DNA from: Halobellus rufus
GTDB lineage: Archaea; Halobacteriota; Halobacteria; Halobacteriales; Haloferacaceae
Reading direction: 5' to 3'
DNA length: 64,000 nucleotides
NCBI RefSeq assembly: GCF_000739575.1
Contig: NZ_BBJO01000014.1
Coordinates: forward strand, 310,001-374,000
Made by a program: the position numbers and the translations under genes. Of this stretch, positions 52,727 to 61,834 are shown piece after piece. Below the pieces are notes generated by a model. The model did not search any database and had not been told where the DNA came from. It saw nothing but the letters and a program-made list of their open reading frames with translations. Each line of letters opens with the position of its first letter. Position 1 is the stretch's first letter.

Positions 52727-53881
52727 ATGAAAAACGCTGTTATCGTCGACGCCGTCCGCACCCCGTTCGGCAAACACGGCGGGTCGCTCCGGGATCTGCA
52801 TCCGCAGGACTTGGCGGCCCGACCCCTGATTGGCCTCGAGGAGCGCAACGGCTTCGATCCCGCTGTGGTCGACGACGTGATCTACGGCTGCGTCACGCCC
52901 GTCGACGAACAGGGGATGAACGTCGGTCGCCTCGCCCCGCTCGTCGCTGGCTGGGACGACAGCGTGCCGGGCGTCCAGCTGAACCGGTTCTGCGGCTCGG
53001 GCCAGCAGTCGGTGAACTTCGCCGCCGGAATGGTGATGTCCGGCCAGCAGGACGTCGTGGTCGCCGGCGGCGTCGAGCACATGAGCCGAGTAGAGATGGA
53101 GTCGGACGGCTCCGACGACGACCTCTCCGAGACGTACTTCGAGCACGTCGACGAGAAGGTTTCACAGGGGGAAGCGGCCGAACGGATCGCGGAAAAGTGG
53201 GACTTCACCCGCGAGGAGATGGACGAACTCGCCGTCGACTCCCACCGCCGCTGGAAACGGGCGTGGGAGGAGGGGCGCTACGACGACCAGATCGTCCCGG
53301 TCGAGACCGAACTCGCGGGAGACCCCGTCGTCGTCGACGAGGACGAACATCCGCGGCCCGAGAGCACGGTCGAGTCGCTGTCGGAACTGCCCCTGGCGTT
53401 CCGCGAGGAGGGCAACGGCGTCCACCACGCCGGCAACTCTTCGGGGATCGTCGACGGCGCGTCGGCGCTCTTGATCGCGAGCGAAGAGGCCGCCGAGGAA
53501 CACGGGTGGGAGCCGCTCGCCCGGATCGTCGAGACGCAAGTGGTCGGGAGCGATCCCGTACTGATGCTCACGGGGCCGATCCCGGCGACCGAGCAACTCC
53601 TCGAGACAACCGATATGGAGATCGAGGACGTCGACCTCTTCGAGGTCAACGAGGCCTTCGCCTCCGTCGTCGCCGCGTGGATGGAGGAGACAGGCGCTCC
53701 CTGGGAGAAGACGAACGTCAACGGGGGCGCGATCGCGCACGGTCACCCGCTCGGGGCGACCGGCGGCGCGCTCGTCGGCAAACTCGCTCACGAACTGCAG
53801 CGGACCGGGACCGACTACGCGCTCTCGACGATGTGCATCGGCTTCGGGCAGGGGATCGCCACGCTCATCGAACGGGTGTGA
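52727..53881 (+). CDS. Thiolase (acetyl-CoA acyltransferase)
   Basis: 384-residue thiolase that cleaves or forms beta-ketoacyl-CoA with CoA. The nucleophile Cys89 is in LNRFCGSGQQSVN, His and the oxyanion loop in GGAIAHGHPLGATGG near 330, and the second Cys in STMCIGFGQG near 370. Length and motifs are standard. Context with BKACE and 2-oxoacid dehydrogenase suggests a catabolic role ending in acetyl-CoA, such as beta-ketoadipyl-CoA or fatty acyl-CoA cleavage. It converges with the E2 catalytic gene. Confidence 0.9.
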   Translation: MKNAVIVDAVRTPFGKHGGSLRDLHPQDLAARPLIGLEERNGFDPAVVDDVIYGCVTPVDEQGMNVGRLAPLVAGWDDSVPGVQLNRFCGSGQQSVNFAAGMVMSGQQDVVVAGGVEHMSRVEMESDGSDDDLSETYFEHVDEKVSQGEAAERIAEKWDFTREEMDELAVDSHRRWKRAWEEGRYDDQIVPVETELAGDPVVVDEDEHPRPESTVESLSELPLAFREEGNGVHHAGNSSGIVDGASALLIASEEAAEEHGWEPLARIVETQVVGSDPVLMLTGPIPATEQLLETTDMEIEDVDLFEVNEAFASVVAAWMEETGAPWEKTNVNGGAIAHGHPLGATGGALVGKLAHELQRTGTDYALSTMCIGFGQGIATLIERV

Positions 53882-53968
53882 TCCCGTCCGCGTTCGCGAA
53901 AGCGCTGCTTTCGACCGCCTCCCCAGAGTATGGCTCTCCTACCCAACGAACGCGTGTTGCCAGTCCTC

Positions 53969-54703
53969 TCACACGTACTTCGAGGCGGTCTCGGCGTTGC
54001 TCGCGAGCGTGTCGAGAAACCGCGCGGCGTCGGCCCCGTCGACCACTCGGTGATCGAAGCTCAGGCTCAGCGTCAGGTGCGGGCGCGTCCGTACGTTCCC
54101 GTCCGAAACGACCGCTCGATCGCTGGTCCGTCCGATCCCGAGGATGCCGATCTCCGGCGGATTGATCACCGGATCGAACGAGTCGATACCGAGCGGTCCG
54201 AGGTTCGAGACCGTGAACGTGCCGTTGCGGAACAGGCTCATCGTGTAGTCGCCGGACTGAACCAACTCCGTGAGCCGTCGCCGTTCGGCCGCCACCTCGT
54301 AGAGGGACTTCGACGCGAGATCAGCGAGCACCGGCGTGACTAACCCGTCGTCGATGGTCACCGCGACGCCGACGTTCTGCTCCTCGTAGAGCCTGTGGGT
54401 CCCCTCCTCGTACGTCGCGTTGAACGCGGGCCACTCCGTCAACGCGTCCGACAGCGCACAAAGCAATACGTCCGCTATCGACGGAGCCCTGTCGGGATCC
54501 CCCGCTTTCGCGTCCTCCGCGGCTGTCACGACCGGCCCCGCATCGATCGTCCGATTCACCGTCACGTGCACGGCCTGGCGGTAACTCTCGCTGAGGCGAC
54601 TCGATATCGTCTTTCGCATCGGGGTCAACGTCCGCTCTTCGCGGACGGTCCGTTCGGCCGAGTCGGTTCTGTGCGTCGCCTCTCGGTCGTCGTGTTCACT
54701 CAT
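53969..54703 (-). CDS. 2-oxoacid dehydrogenase E2, catalytic domain only
   Basis: 244-residue acyltransferase core of E2. It begins after a short charged leader with TPMRKTISSRLSESYRQAVHVT near 28, includes PAFNATYEEG near 112, and ends with the active-site SFDHRVVDGADAARFL near 214-229 containing the H-x-x-x-D-G motif. There is no lipoyl domain, and no peripheral-subunit-binding domain is evident. The missing lipoyl domain is encoded as its own gene 13 bp upstream (54717), so E2 is split in two. It is the last gene of an operon E1 alpha, E1 beta, lipoyl, E2. Confidence 0.85.
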   Translation of the reverse strand: MSEHDDREATHRTDSAERTVREERTLTPMRKTISSRLSESYRQAVHVTVNRTIDAGPVVTAAEDAKAGDPDRAPSIADVLLCALSDALTEWPAFNATYEEGTHRLYEEQNVGVAVTIDDGLVTPVLADLASKSLYEVAAERRRLTELVQSGDYTMSLFRNGTFTVSNLGPLGIDSFDPVINPPEIGILGIGRTSDRAVVSDGNVRTRPHLTLSLSFDHRVVDGADAARFLDTLASNAETASKYV

Positions 54704-54716
54704 CGGCTCCTCCCGC

Positions 54717-54995
54717 TCATTGCTCTGGTTCCGCTTCCGTCGGCGTGATCCACGCCAGCGTGTCTCCGCGCTCGAACTCGGCGTCCTCCTCGCGGACGAT
54801 CTCCGAGAGGACCCCAGACGCCGGGGCGTACACGTCTAGGCTGACCTTCTCGATCTGAATTTCACAGAGGCTCTCGGACTCCTCGACGTCGGAGCCCTCG
54901 CCGACGAACCAGTTTACCACGACTCCCTCCTCGCTCTCGACGTCGCCGGGCCACTCCGAGACGGTCACCGCCACGCGGTCGGTGTGTTCGCTCAT
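54717..54995 (-). CDS. Stand-alone lipoyl-domain protein
   Basis: 92-residue biotinyl/lipoyl carrier. The fold ends with the attachment loop EIQIEKVSLDVYAPASGVL, with Lys50 as the likely lipoylated residue; EK replaces the more common DK. It begins RVAVTVSEWPGDVESEEGVV as lipoyl domains do. It has no linker and no further domain. It lies between E1 beta and the E2 core in one operon, so it should act as the swinging-arm subunit of a split E2. A biotin carrier is unlikely because the M-K-M motif is absent. Confidence 0.85.
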   Translation of the reverse strand: MSEHTDRVAVTVSEWPGDVESEEGVVVNWFVGEGSDVEESESLCEIQIEKVSLDVYAPASGVLSEIVREEDAEFERGDTLAWITPTEAEPEQ

Positions 54996-55019
54996 CGGCT
55001 TGAGTCCTCGCTCATCGTC

Positions 55020-56033
55020 TCACTGGGTCCGTTGGACCGCGCTCACGATGTCTTTGGTGCTCGGAATGACCTCGTCCTCCAGCGGCCGCGAGTACGGGAT
55101 CGGGACGTCGGGCACCGCCACCCGTTCGACGCTTTCCAACGCGCCGAGCGACTCGTCCGCGACGGTGGCGACGATCTCGCCTGTCACGCCGAAGGACCGG
55201 TAGTCCTCGTCGACGACGACGAGGCTCCCGGTCTTCTCGACCGATTCGACGATGGTGTCGGTATCGAGCGGCACGAGGGATCGGAGGTCGATCACTTCCG
55301 CACTCATCCCCTCGTCGGCGAGCGTCTCCGCCGCTTCGAGCGCCCGATGAACGTGCAGTCCGAGCGTGACGATCGTCACGTCGTCGCCAGCGCGCTTCAC
55401 GTCTGCGCTCCCGAACGGGATGGTGTACTCGGTCTCGGGGACGGGCGTTTTCGGCCCCTCGGGTGCGGGCATCCACCCGATTCCCATCAACCGCTTGTGG
55501 AACATGTAGAGTACGGGATCGTCGTCGCGGATGGCGTTGTGCATCAGCCCCTTCGCGTCGTACGCCGTCGACGGGACTACGACCTTCAAGCCCGGGACGT
55601 GTGCGAACGTCCCGTAGAGGGTCTGTGAGTGCTGTGCGGCGTCGTTGTACGTCCCGCCGACCGCGGCGGTGAGGACCATCGGAACCGACACGTTCCCGCC
55701 GCTCATATACGTGTTCTTGGCCATCTGATTGTAGATCTGGTCCATCGCGACGCCGAAGAAGTCGACGAACATCAACTCCGCGATGGGCCGCATCCCGACC
55801 TGTGCGGCCCCGACAGCCGCGCCCAGATAGGCAGTCTCGCTGATGGGCACGTCCATCACGCGGTCGTAGCCGAACTCCTCGCGGAGCCCCTGCGTCGAGT
55901 CGAAGATGCCGCCGTAGTCGGCGACGTCCTCGCCCATATAGAACACCTCGCTGTCCTCGCGCATCTCGTGGGCGATGGCCGACACCATCGCTCGACTCAT
56001 CGTCAGCTCACGGGTGGATTTCGATTCTGCCAT
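55020..56033 (-). CDS. 2-oxoacid dehydrogenase E1 beta subunit, second copy
   Basis: 337-residue transketolase-like beta subunit. MGEDVADYGGIFDSTQGL near 34-51, GMRPIAELMFVDFFGVAMDQI near 76, AAQHSQTLYGTFAHVPGLKVVVPST near 131 and a C-terminal transketolase domain from about 205. The DFFGVAMDQI and AAQHSQ blocks are those of the acetoin dehydrogenase/PDH beta group. It shares one base with the E1 alpha stop (TGATG), so the two are coupled. It differs clearly from the copy at 22024. Confidence 0.9.
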   Translation of the reverse strand: MAESKSTRELTMSRAMVSAIAHEMREDSEVFYMGEDVADYGGIFDSTQGLREEFGYDRVMDVPISETAYLGAAVGAAQVGMRPIAELMFVDFFGVAMDQIYNQMAKNTYMSGGNVSVPMVLTAAVGGTYNDAAQHSQTLYGTFAHVPGLKVVVPSTAYDAKGLMHNAIRDDDPVLYMFHKRLMGIGWMPAPEGPKTPVPETEYTIPFGSADVKRAGDDVTIVTLGLHVHRALEAAETLADEGMSAEVIDLRSLVPLDTDTIVESVEKTGSLVVVDEDYRSFGVTGEIVATVADESLGALESVERVAVPDVPIPYSRPLEDEVIPSTKDIVSAVQRTQ

Positions 56034-57079
56034 CAGTCGTCACCTCCGATTGCCTCGAAGTCGGGTTCACTGTCCGTCACGCCGTTCATCGGGTTCACGA
56101 ACACGTCTTCGTGGGCCGCGTCTGCCTCCGGCTGCGGCTGTTCTTTCGCCCACTCGATCGCCTCCTCGACGCGGTCGTGCGCCGCGGTCCGGATCTCCTC
56201 GATCCGATCGTCGGTCACGCCCGCATCCCGCAGGTCCGCCTCCAACCGCTCGATCGAGTCGCGGTCGGCTGCAGCCTCCTGATCGGCTTCGGGCCGGTAC
56301 GTCTCGGGGTCGCCCATAAAGTGGCCCATCCGCCGGTGCACCTGCACTTCCATCAGCGTCGGGCCGTTGCGGTCGCGCGCTCGCCCGATCGCCTCGCCGG
56401 CGACCTCGGCGATTTCGATCGCGTCGTCGCAGTCGACGCGAACGCCCGGCATCTCGAAGCCGTCTGCCCGCTTCGACCCGTTCTCGACGTCCGTGACGCG
56501 TTCTTTCGGCATACTGATCGCCCAGTCGTTGTCCTCGATGACGAAGACGACCGGGAGGTCGAACACCGCCGCGAAGTTCAGCGATTCGAGGAACGCGCCC
56601 TGATCGATCGCCCCCTCGCCCAGGAACGACACCGCGACGCTGTCGGTGTTTCGCTTCTTGGCTGCAAGTCCGGCCCCGACGGCGGGTGGGCACCCCTCGG
56701 CGATGATTCCGCTGCATGCGAAGTTCACGTCCGGGTCGAACAGGTGCATGTGCCCGCCCTTTCCCTTTCCTAGGCCGGTTTCGCGCCCGAATATTTCCGC
56801 GGTCATACGCTCGAGATCCACACCCTTCGCAATGGCGACGTGGTGGGGTCGGTGCGTCGCTGTCACGACGTCGTCGTCGCGGAGGTGCTGAACCACGCCC
56901 GCGGCGGCCGCTTCGTGGCCGGCCGCGAGGTGTAACTCGCCCGGAATCGGGCCCGCCGAGATGTCGAACGCGGGTTGTTTGCCTTCGAGATACTCCTCCT
57001 GGAGCCGCTCCTCGTAGTGCCGAGCGGTCACCATATTCTCGAACATCTCCTCCATCGTCTGTTCGCTGACTAGCGGCAT
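56033..57079 (-). CDS. 2-oxoacid dehydrogenase E1 alpha subunit, second copy
   Basis: 348-residue ThDP-binding subunit, first gene of the split-E2 operon. The ThDP motif reads GEGAIDQGAFLESLNFAAV near 155 and ends FVIEDNDWAIS near 187, slightly off the standard GDG...NN, as in some acetoin dehydrogenases. GGHMHLFDPDVNFACSGIIAEGCP near 105-128 is the strongest acetoin/PDH-type block. The gene starts at 57079 opposite a 327-bp spacer. No dihydrolipoamide dehydrogenase gene follows, so E3 must come from elsewhere in the genome. Confidence 0.9.
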   Translation of the reverse strand: MPLVSEQTMEEMFENMVTARHYEERLQEEYLEGKQPAFDISAGPIPGELHLAAGHEAAAAGVVQHLRDDDVVTATHRPHHVAIAKGVDLERMTAEIFGRETGLGKGKGGHMHLFDPDVNFACSGIIAEGCPPAVGAGLAAKKRNTDSVAVSFLGEGAIDQGAFLESLNFAAVFDLPVVFVIEDNDWAISMPKERVTDVENGSKRADGFEMPGVRVDCDDAIEIAEVAGEAIGRARDRNGPTLMEVQVHRRMGHFMGDPETYRPEADQEAAADRDSIERLEADLRDAGVTDDRIEEIRTAAHDRVEEAIEWAKEQPQPEADAAHEDVFVNPMNGVTDSEPDFEAIGGDD

Positions 57080-57406
57080 CGTTGCAGAACACCGAATGGT
57101 GCGTATTGTACTTATGGACCAGATGCGCGTTGAGTGGCTAGTAGGACGTCTGTACTCTCCGGTATCAGTATTTTACTCGATTCTATCGCTCCGAGACCCT
57201 CTGCCGAATTTGGTATAGCATTATATAATTTACTCGTAACAGCGGTCTTTTTTGCGTCGATTCTGTGTTGTTTCGTTGTCTGCCCGGGACAACGACGCAC
57301 CACAAAAACTAAGTTATCACACAGAAATCTGCTACCGACCGAAATCGATGCGCTTCGAATCACTCACCCCCGGAGCTTTCGGCCTTCTAGGGCGGGCTGA
57401 ACCGGT
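57080..57406. promoter_or_regulatory. Divergent AT-rich spacer
   Basis: 327 bp between the E1 alpha start (reverse) and the recombinase-like gene (forward). It contains a long AT-rich centre (GCATTATATAATTTAC near 57217-57232, palindromic around TATATA). A reverse-strand ATAAGTACAATAC sits about 25-35 bp before E1 alpha. No tRNA or attachment site is recognisable. Confidence 0.4.
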
Positions 57407-58669
57407 ATGAAACCGACGTACGCACGATTCGACGGGTTGGACGAGTTTGAGCGGTTCTACCGTGAGGAGATCGTGTCCGCGCTCCGATCGGACCCGACGG
57501 TCGACCTCGACCCGACGCACGAGACCCCGACCTACGCGTGGCTCAAATCGAACTACTCGGGGTTCGTCGAGCGACTGCGACGCGATTACGAACTCTCTCC
57601 GGGCCAGTTCTACGACGAGGTGGGTCTGCCACCCGAAAAACTGGACGACAGCGCCGACTGGGGGCTCGATCACGATCCCACCGTGCAGGCGCTCGAAGAC
57701 TACCTCGAAGAGCTGGAACGGGACCGCGGGCGCGCCGCGACGACGGTGGAACCGCGACGCTCGAGGCTGAAGACGTACGCGACGACGTATCGCGCGACCA
57801 ACGGCACGGGCGATCTGCTCACTCCCCTGTTGGACGAGACGGCGAAACCGGACGAGATCGCGCGCGTCCGCGACACGTTTCGTGTTCTCGACGACGAACT
57901 CGGCACGCTCGCCTCGAAGAAGAAGTACGTCTCGGCGGTGAAGAACTGGTACACGTTCCTCGTCGAGATGGGGAGAGGGATCTACAACCCCGCAGAGAAC
58001 CTGTTGAACCGGTTCGGCTGGGACGAAGACCCCCGCTATGACCATCCCGCCCTCTCGCGGGACGACCTCGCGGCGCTCCTCGAAGTGGCCGACGCCGACT
58101 CGCGCTTCTTGCTTCTCGCGCTCGCTGGATGGGGGCTCCGACCGGTTGAAGCGTGCGAACTCCACGTCGAGCAACTGGTTCTCGACCCCGAAGAGGGAGA
58201 CGTGCCGCACGTCGCGTTCGAGGCCGGGGAACGGAAGAACGCGCGACGCACCCGCAACACCGTCGAGATGCTCGTCGGCGTCGACGCCGTTCGAGAGCGC
58301 ATCGACGCCCTCAGCGACCGGGACGGTTGGACTGGCTATCTCCTCCCCGGACAGTCGCCGGATCGACCGATCTCGACCGCGACGGCGCGGCGGTGGATCC
58401 GGGAACTCGGCTCGCAGGCGAACGTCCGAATCGACGGTGGTCATCCGCTCCCCAAGATGGGCCGACGGACGTGGTACCGGCTCTATCGCCAGCAGCGACC
58501 GTCGATCGAAGCCGGCACCGCGGCGGTCGCCGCCGCTCAGGGAAGCCGCGACGCGGGGGTTTCAGACCGGAACTACCTCGACGAGCGGACGCGTCGACAG
58601 GCACGCGCCGACGCGATGCGCGAACTCGTCCGCGACGAGCTCGCGGCCATCTTCGAGCCGTACCTCTGA
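57407..58669 (+). CDS. Divergent tyrosine recombinase/integrase-like protein
   Basis: 420-residue protein laid out like haloarchaeal tyrosine recombinases: an unrecognised acidic N-terminus of about 90 residues, a SAM-like core-binding domain at about 100-200 with KKYVSAVKNWYTFLVEMG near 180, and a catalytic domain from about 210. Box I Arg is in AGWGLRPVEACELH near 247, a Box II-like KMGRRTWYRLYRQQ near 355, and the candidate nucleophile Tyr is in DRNYLDE near 393. The His of the H-x-x-R motif is replaced by Lys (KMGR), and the His usually found before the Tyr is absent. It may be inactive, or work as a DNA-binding relative. It is not flanked by an obvious integrated element. Confidence 0.6.
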   Translation: MKPTYARFDGLDEFERFYREEIVSALRSDPTVDLDPTHETPTYAWLKSNYSGFVERLRRDYELSPGQFYDEVGLPPEKLDDSADWGLDHDPTVQALEDYLEELERDRGRAATTVEPRRSRLKTYATTYRATNGTGDLLTPLLDETAKPDEIARVRDTFRVLDDELGTLASKKKYVSAVKNWYTFLVEMGRGIYNPAENLLNRFGWDEDPRYDHPALSRDDLAALLEVADADSRFLLLALAGWGLRPVEACELHVEQLVLDPEEGDVPHVAFEAGERKNARRTRNTVEMLVGVDAVRERIDALSDRDGWTGYLLPGQSPDRPISTATARRWIRELGSQANVRIDGGHPLPKMGRRTWYRLYRQQRPSIEAGTAAVAAAQGSRDAGVSDRNYLDERTRRQARADAMRELVRDELAAIFEPYL

Positions 58670-58766
58670 GCACGTCCATCTCGACGACGACCCGGGAGGT
58701 CGTCCGGAATGGAGCCGTCGAACGCCGGAGAAGTCATACGTCTCCCGGTTGTAGGCCCTCGAAAGT

Positions 58767-59291
58767 ATGCCGCCCGAACGTGACACCGTCCGGCTTCCGC
58801 TCGAATTGCTCCGCCGCCAGGTGGCCGAGGCGACCGGCCGCTCGGCGTCGTTCGTCGACGTCACCGACGTTGAATTGGACGGGAACTCCCTGGAAGTGGC
58901 GTTCGAAACGCCCGACGAGGACGTTCCGGTCGTCGAGGTGGTCGTCGAGGGACCGGACGGACGCACGCAGACCACGTCGGTCCGGCTGGATACGCCCTCC
59001 GGCCTGAAGGTATTCGGTGAACTGCTTCGGATCGAATACGCCGGTCGAGACGCCGAGACGGGCGAAATCCTCGTCTCGGTCGATCAGCGCGTCGGCGACG
59101 ACTGGCGGACCCTTCTGGGGTGTGGCCAGATGTGGGCCGTCGAGACGTCCGGAGGCGATGATTCCCCGGTCACGTGCCGCGCCGAAACGCCTCGCCGTCC
59201 CGACGAGGAGGTGGAGCCGGATGCCGACGATGCCGATCCGGGTCCCCCGGACGCCGCAGCCGAGGGGTTCCTCGGCGACTTCGATCGATAG
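58767..59291 (+). CDS. Haloarchaeal protein of unknown function
   Basis: 174-residue acidic, probably cytoplasmic protein. I do not recognise a named family. The N-terminus (PPERDTVRLPLELLRRQVAE) is helical and could be a ribbon-helix-like dimerisation or DNA-contact segment, followed by beta-rich sequence with RTQTTSVRLDTPSGLKVFGE and a Cys-containing LLGCGQMWAVET near 113. The last 45 residues are low-complexity, rich in Asp, Glu and Pro. It lies 97 bp after the recombinase-like gene in the same direction. Codon use and lack of breaks support it as a real gene. Confidence 0.6.
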   Translation: MPPERDTVRLPLELLRRQVAEATGRSASFVDVTDVELDGNSLEVAFETPDEDVPVVEVVVEGPDGRTQTTSVRLDTPSGLKVFGELLRIEYAGRDAETGEILVSVDQRVGDDWRTLLGCGQMWAVETSGGDDSPVTCRAETPRRPDEEVEPDADDADPGPPDAAAEGFLGDFDR

Positions 59292-59406
59292 GTGACCGCT
59301 ACCGCGTCGTACTCGGTACGTACCGGGCGAGACTGCATTGATAAACTACATCTAGCTATACACAGTCGGATGGGTCGAGCGCATTACGACTCCCTTTACC
59401 GGTAGT

Positions 59407-60276
59407 TCACACGACACTTTCCCGCTGGATGAAGATCACGCTGAGTACGACGAGCGTACCGCCGACGACGGTGACGACAGAAACGGGCTCACCCAACACC
59501 AACGCCCCCAAACCGACAGTCACGCCGGGTTCGGCGGTGCTGATGATGCTCGCCCGACTCGCTCCGATCTTTGCGATCCCAGCGAAAAACGTCAGTACCG
59601 GCACCACGGTCGCCAGAATCGCAATCCCGAGGACAGCACCCCACGCCGTCGGCGTCGGCGGCATCGCCAAGGACCCCGTTCCGGCGCCGAACACGAGGAA
59701 GCTGAGGGCTGCTGCCGGTAACACGAACGCCGTCAACGTCTCGGCCCGTACCGTCGTGAGCGCGTGCTGGCTGACCATAATGTACAACGAATACGCACAG
59801 GCGGCCCCGAGGACGACGACGACGCCGCGCGGATCCACACCGGCGGGGTCGACGCCGGTGATGAGTGCCACCCCGCCGATCGAGAGCGCCAACGCGGCGA
59901 CGATCGGGGGCGTCACCCGTTCGGGGTTAACGACCGCTGTGAGGACCACGACGAACGCCGGATACGTGTAGAGGACGATCGCGACCATCCCGGCGGTCAT
60001 GAACTCGAGACCCAGGAAGTACAGCGCGCTCTGGGTCGCGTACCCGCCCGCACCGAGCGCAAACGCGATCGCCACGATCCGCCTGCTCGGAATCTTCAGC
60101 CGACCTCGAGACCAGAGTACCGCCCAGACGATCACTGTCGCGAGTGCGAACCGGAACACGAGCACCGTGGGGATCGATAGCTCCTCCTCGGCCGCGATGA
60201 CGCCGAAAACCCCGAGCGTCCCGAAGCCGACTGCGGAGGCGACCACGAGTGCGATTCCGACCGTTTCGTCGTCCAT
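59407..60276 (-). CDS. DMT-superfamily transporter, EamA type
   Basis: 289-residue membrane protein with ten hydrophobic segments arranged as two EamA repeats (about 5-135 and 150-285). It begins VGIALVVASAVGFGTLGVFGVIAAEE, and FALATVIVW near 47 and PAFVVVLTAVVNPERVTP near 104 fit the family. Such proteins export amino acids, nucleosides or small metabolites. Direction and substrate cannot be told. It is divergent from a SnoaL-like gene. Confidence 0.87.
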   Translation of the reverse strand: MDDETVGIALVVASAVGFGTLGVFGVIAAEEELSIPTVLVFRFALATVIVWAVLWSRGRLKIPSRRIVAIAFALGAGGYATQSALYFLGLEFMTAGMVAIVLYTYPAFVVVLTAVVNPERVTPPIVAALALSIGGVALITGVDPAGVDPRGVVVVLGAACAYSLYIMVSQHALTTVRAETLTAFVLPAAALSFLVFGAGTGSLAMPPTPTAWGAVLGIAILATVVPVLTFFAGIAKIGASRASIISTAEPGVTVGLGALVLGEPVSVVTVVGGTLVVLSVIFIQRESVV

Positions 60277-60496
60277 ACACCAACGCCGTGACCGGGTTGC
60301 AAAACGGTACTGATCTGGAATCTCGTTCTCTCAGCGTTGCTATCAATCGAGGGAAACCCTGGATGTGTGCGGTGTCGCAGCCCCGGCCTCGTCGTCTGAT
60401 CCATTCGGGATCGGATGGGGATTTACATTCAGGTTACTCGCAACTTGAGCGGTAGTAACAAAGACCGACCCACCAGAACTCACTCCTAGTGGTTCG

Positions 60497-60934
60497 ATGA
60501 GCATCACGACGACCGAAGATCGCAAAGGGGCAGTGCGCGAGTCAAATCTACGGGAGTGGAACGAGGGGGAGATCGACGAGGATCTCTATGGCGAGGAGTA
60601 CGTCTTACACGATCCCCTTGGTGACCATAACTTCGCAGACGTAACGAAGATGATCGAAGCCGTGCGGTCTGGGACCTCCGATTTCCAGTTCAGGGTCGAC
60701 GACCTGATCGGAGAAGGGGATCGAGTCGTTCTACGGTACACGATGACCGGGAGAAACACGGGTGCGTCGTACCTGACGGAGGAACCGACCGGGAAGTCTT
60801 GGGAGGCGTCGGGGATCTCGATATACCGATTCGAGGGCGAGCAGATCGTCGAACAATGGGACAACTTCGACTACTTCGGCGTGATGAAGCAACTCGGCCT
60901 GATCAGTACGGAACCCGCTGCCTCCCGAAGCTAG
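60497..60934 (+). CDS. SnoaL-like (ester cyclase family) protein
   Basis: 145-residue protein of the NTF2-like/SnoaL fold: N-terminal helices with EWNEGEIDEDLYGEEYVLHDP near 19-40, then VDDLIGEGDRVVLRYTMTGRNTG near 67-89 and ISIYRFEGEQIVEQWDNFDYFGVMKQLGLI near 107-136, which is the family C-terminal pattern. Members include polyketide cyclases and many catalytically unassigned proteins. A paralogue is encoded at 61835. Nothing nearby suggests a polyketide pathway. Confidence 0.8.
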   Translation: MSITTTEDRKGAVRESNLREWNEGEIDEDLYGEEYVLHDPLGDHNFADVTKMIEAVRSGTSDFQFRVDDLIGEGDRVVLRYTMTGRNTGASYLTEEPTGKSWEASGISIYRFEGEQIVEQWDNFDYFGVMKQLGLISTEPAASRS

Positions 60935-61233
60935 TTGTCTCCAACTCGTGTGTCGCTTTTCCGTCGATTTCGCTCTCGTCGGTCCGTGTTGACGTATGTT
61001 CGGTCCTCGGCTTTTGTCGTCTTCTGCACGTCGTCGTCCGCTGGACGCGTTGGCGCTTTTCGGTGCCGCCTCGGACGCTGAAAGACAGCTGCCGTCCCGA
61101 TGTGGGACTGATCGTCGGCGAGCGGTGCGAGTGTTTTGGGCGTTGCCTCGCCGCCGACGCAGAAGCTGAGAGTCAGGCCCCGAGACGGACGCCTCTCGAT
61201 TCGGAGCGAACTACTTTGGTATCGCAGTCGGAT
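60935..61233. other. Spacer without recognised features
   Basis: About 299 bp between the first SnoaL-like gene and the CBS protein. It contains several T-rich patches early on, suitable for termination, but no gene or clear regulatory dyad was found. Confidence 0.4.
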
Positions 61234-61629
61234 ATGCCGTCTATGGACGTTCCAACTGTCGACCGGGTACTGTCGCGCCCAGTAGAAACCGTGACCCCGG
61301 ACACGACGATCCCCGCGGCGGCAGCGACGATGCTCGATCACGACGTCGGTGCGGTGGTCGTACTCGACGATTCCGACCAACTCGTGGGGTTACTGACCGT
61401 GACCGACGTGGCCGCGCACGTCAGCGAGGGTCGGGTCTCGCCCGACGCCACCGTCGGAGAGTGGATGCGGACCGACGTGACCACGACGACGCCCGAGACG
61501 GCGATCGGTGAGGTCGCCGAAACGATGGTCGATCGCCTGATCCACCACGTGCCGGTAGTCGACGGCGAAAGCGTCGTCGGGATGGTCACGACGTTGGATC
61601 TGACGGCTCACCTGGCCCGATCGCTCTGA
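61234..61629 (+). CDS. Two-CBS-domain protein
   Basis: 131-residue protein that is essentially one Bateman module: CBS1 about 5-60 (PVETVTPDTTIPAAAATM, then AVVVLDDSDQLVGLLTVTDVA) and CBS2 about 68-128 (TTTPETAIGEVAETMV, then HHVPVVDGESVVGMVTTLDLTAHL). CBS pairs bind adenine nucleotides and sense energy state. Alternative starts at 61234 and 61243 differ by three residues. No partner domain or adjacent target is apparent. Confidence 0.85.
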   Translation: MPSMDVPTVDRVLSRPVETVTPDTTIPAAAATMLDHDVGAVVVLDDSDQLVGLLTVTDVAAHVSEGRVSPDATVGEWMRTDVTTTTPETAIGEVAETMVDRLIHHVPVVDGESVVGMVTTLDLTAHLARSL

Positions 61630-61834
61630 GGTAATGCGTGAGCGATCACGGCGCTCGCCTCGAACGTCTGAGGTACTACGGATGTATACCGGGCCTACGG
61701 CGCGCTTCGATACCTCGGACGACGGCGGATGGATGAGTCCCTCGAACTGATGTCGAGTAAGGCTGTTTTGTCGGCTCAGGGCAACTGAATACGTCTTTCT
61801 AACAATGCGTCTGTCCCACGTCTCTCCGATTGCT

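Noticed and set aside
57080..57406. tRNA or attachment site beside the recombinase-like gene
   Set aside because: No cloverleaf-like segment or repeated att core could be found by eye, and the protein itself has a doubtful active site.
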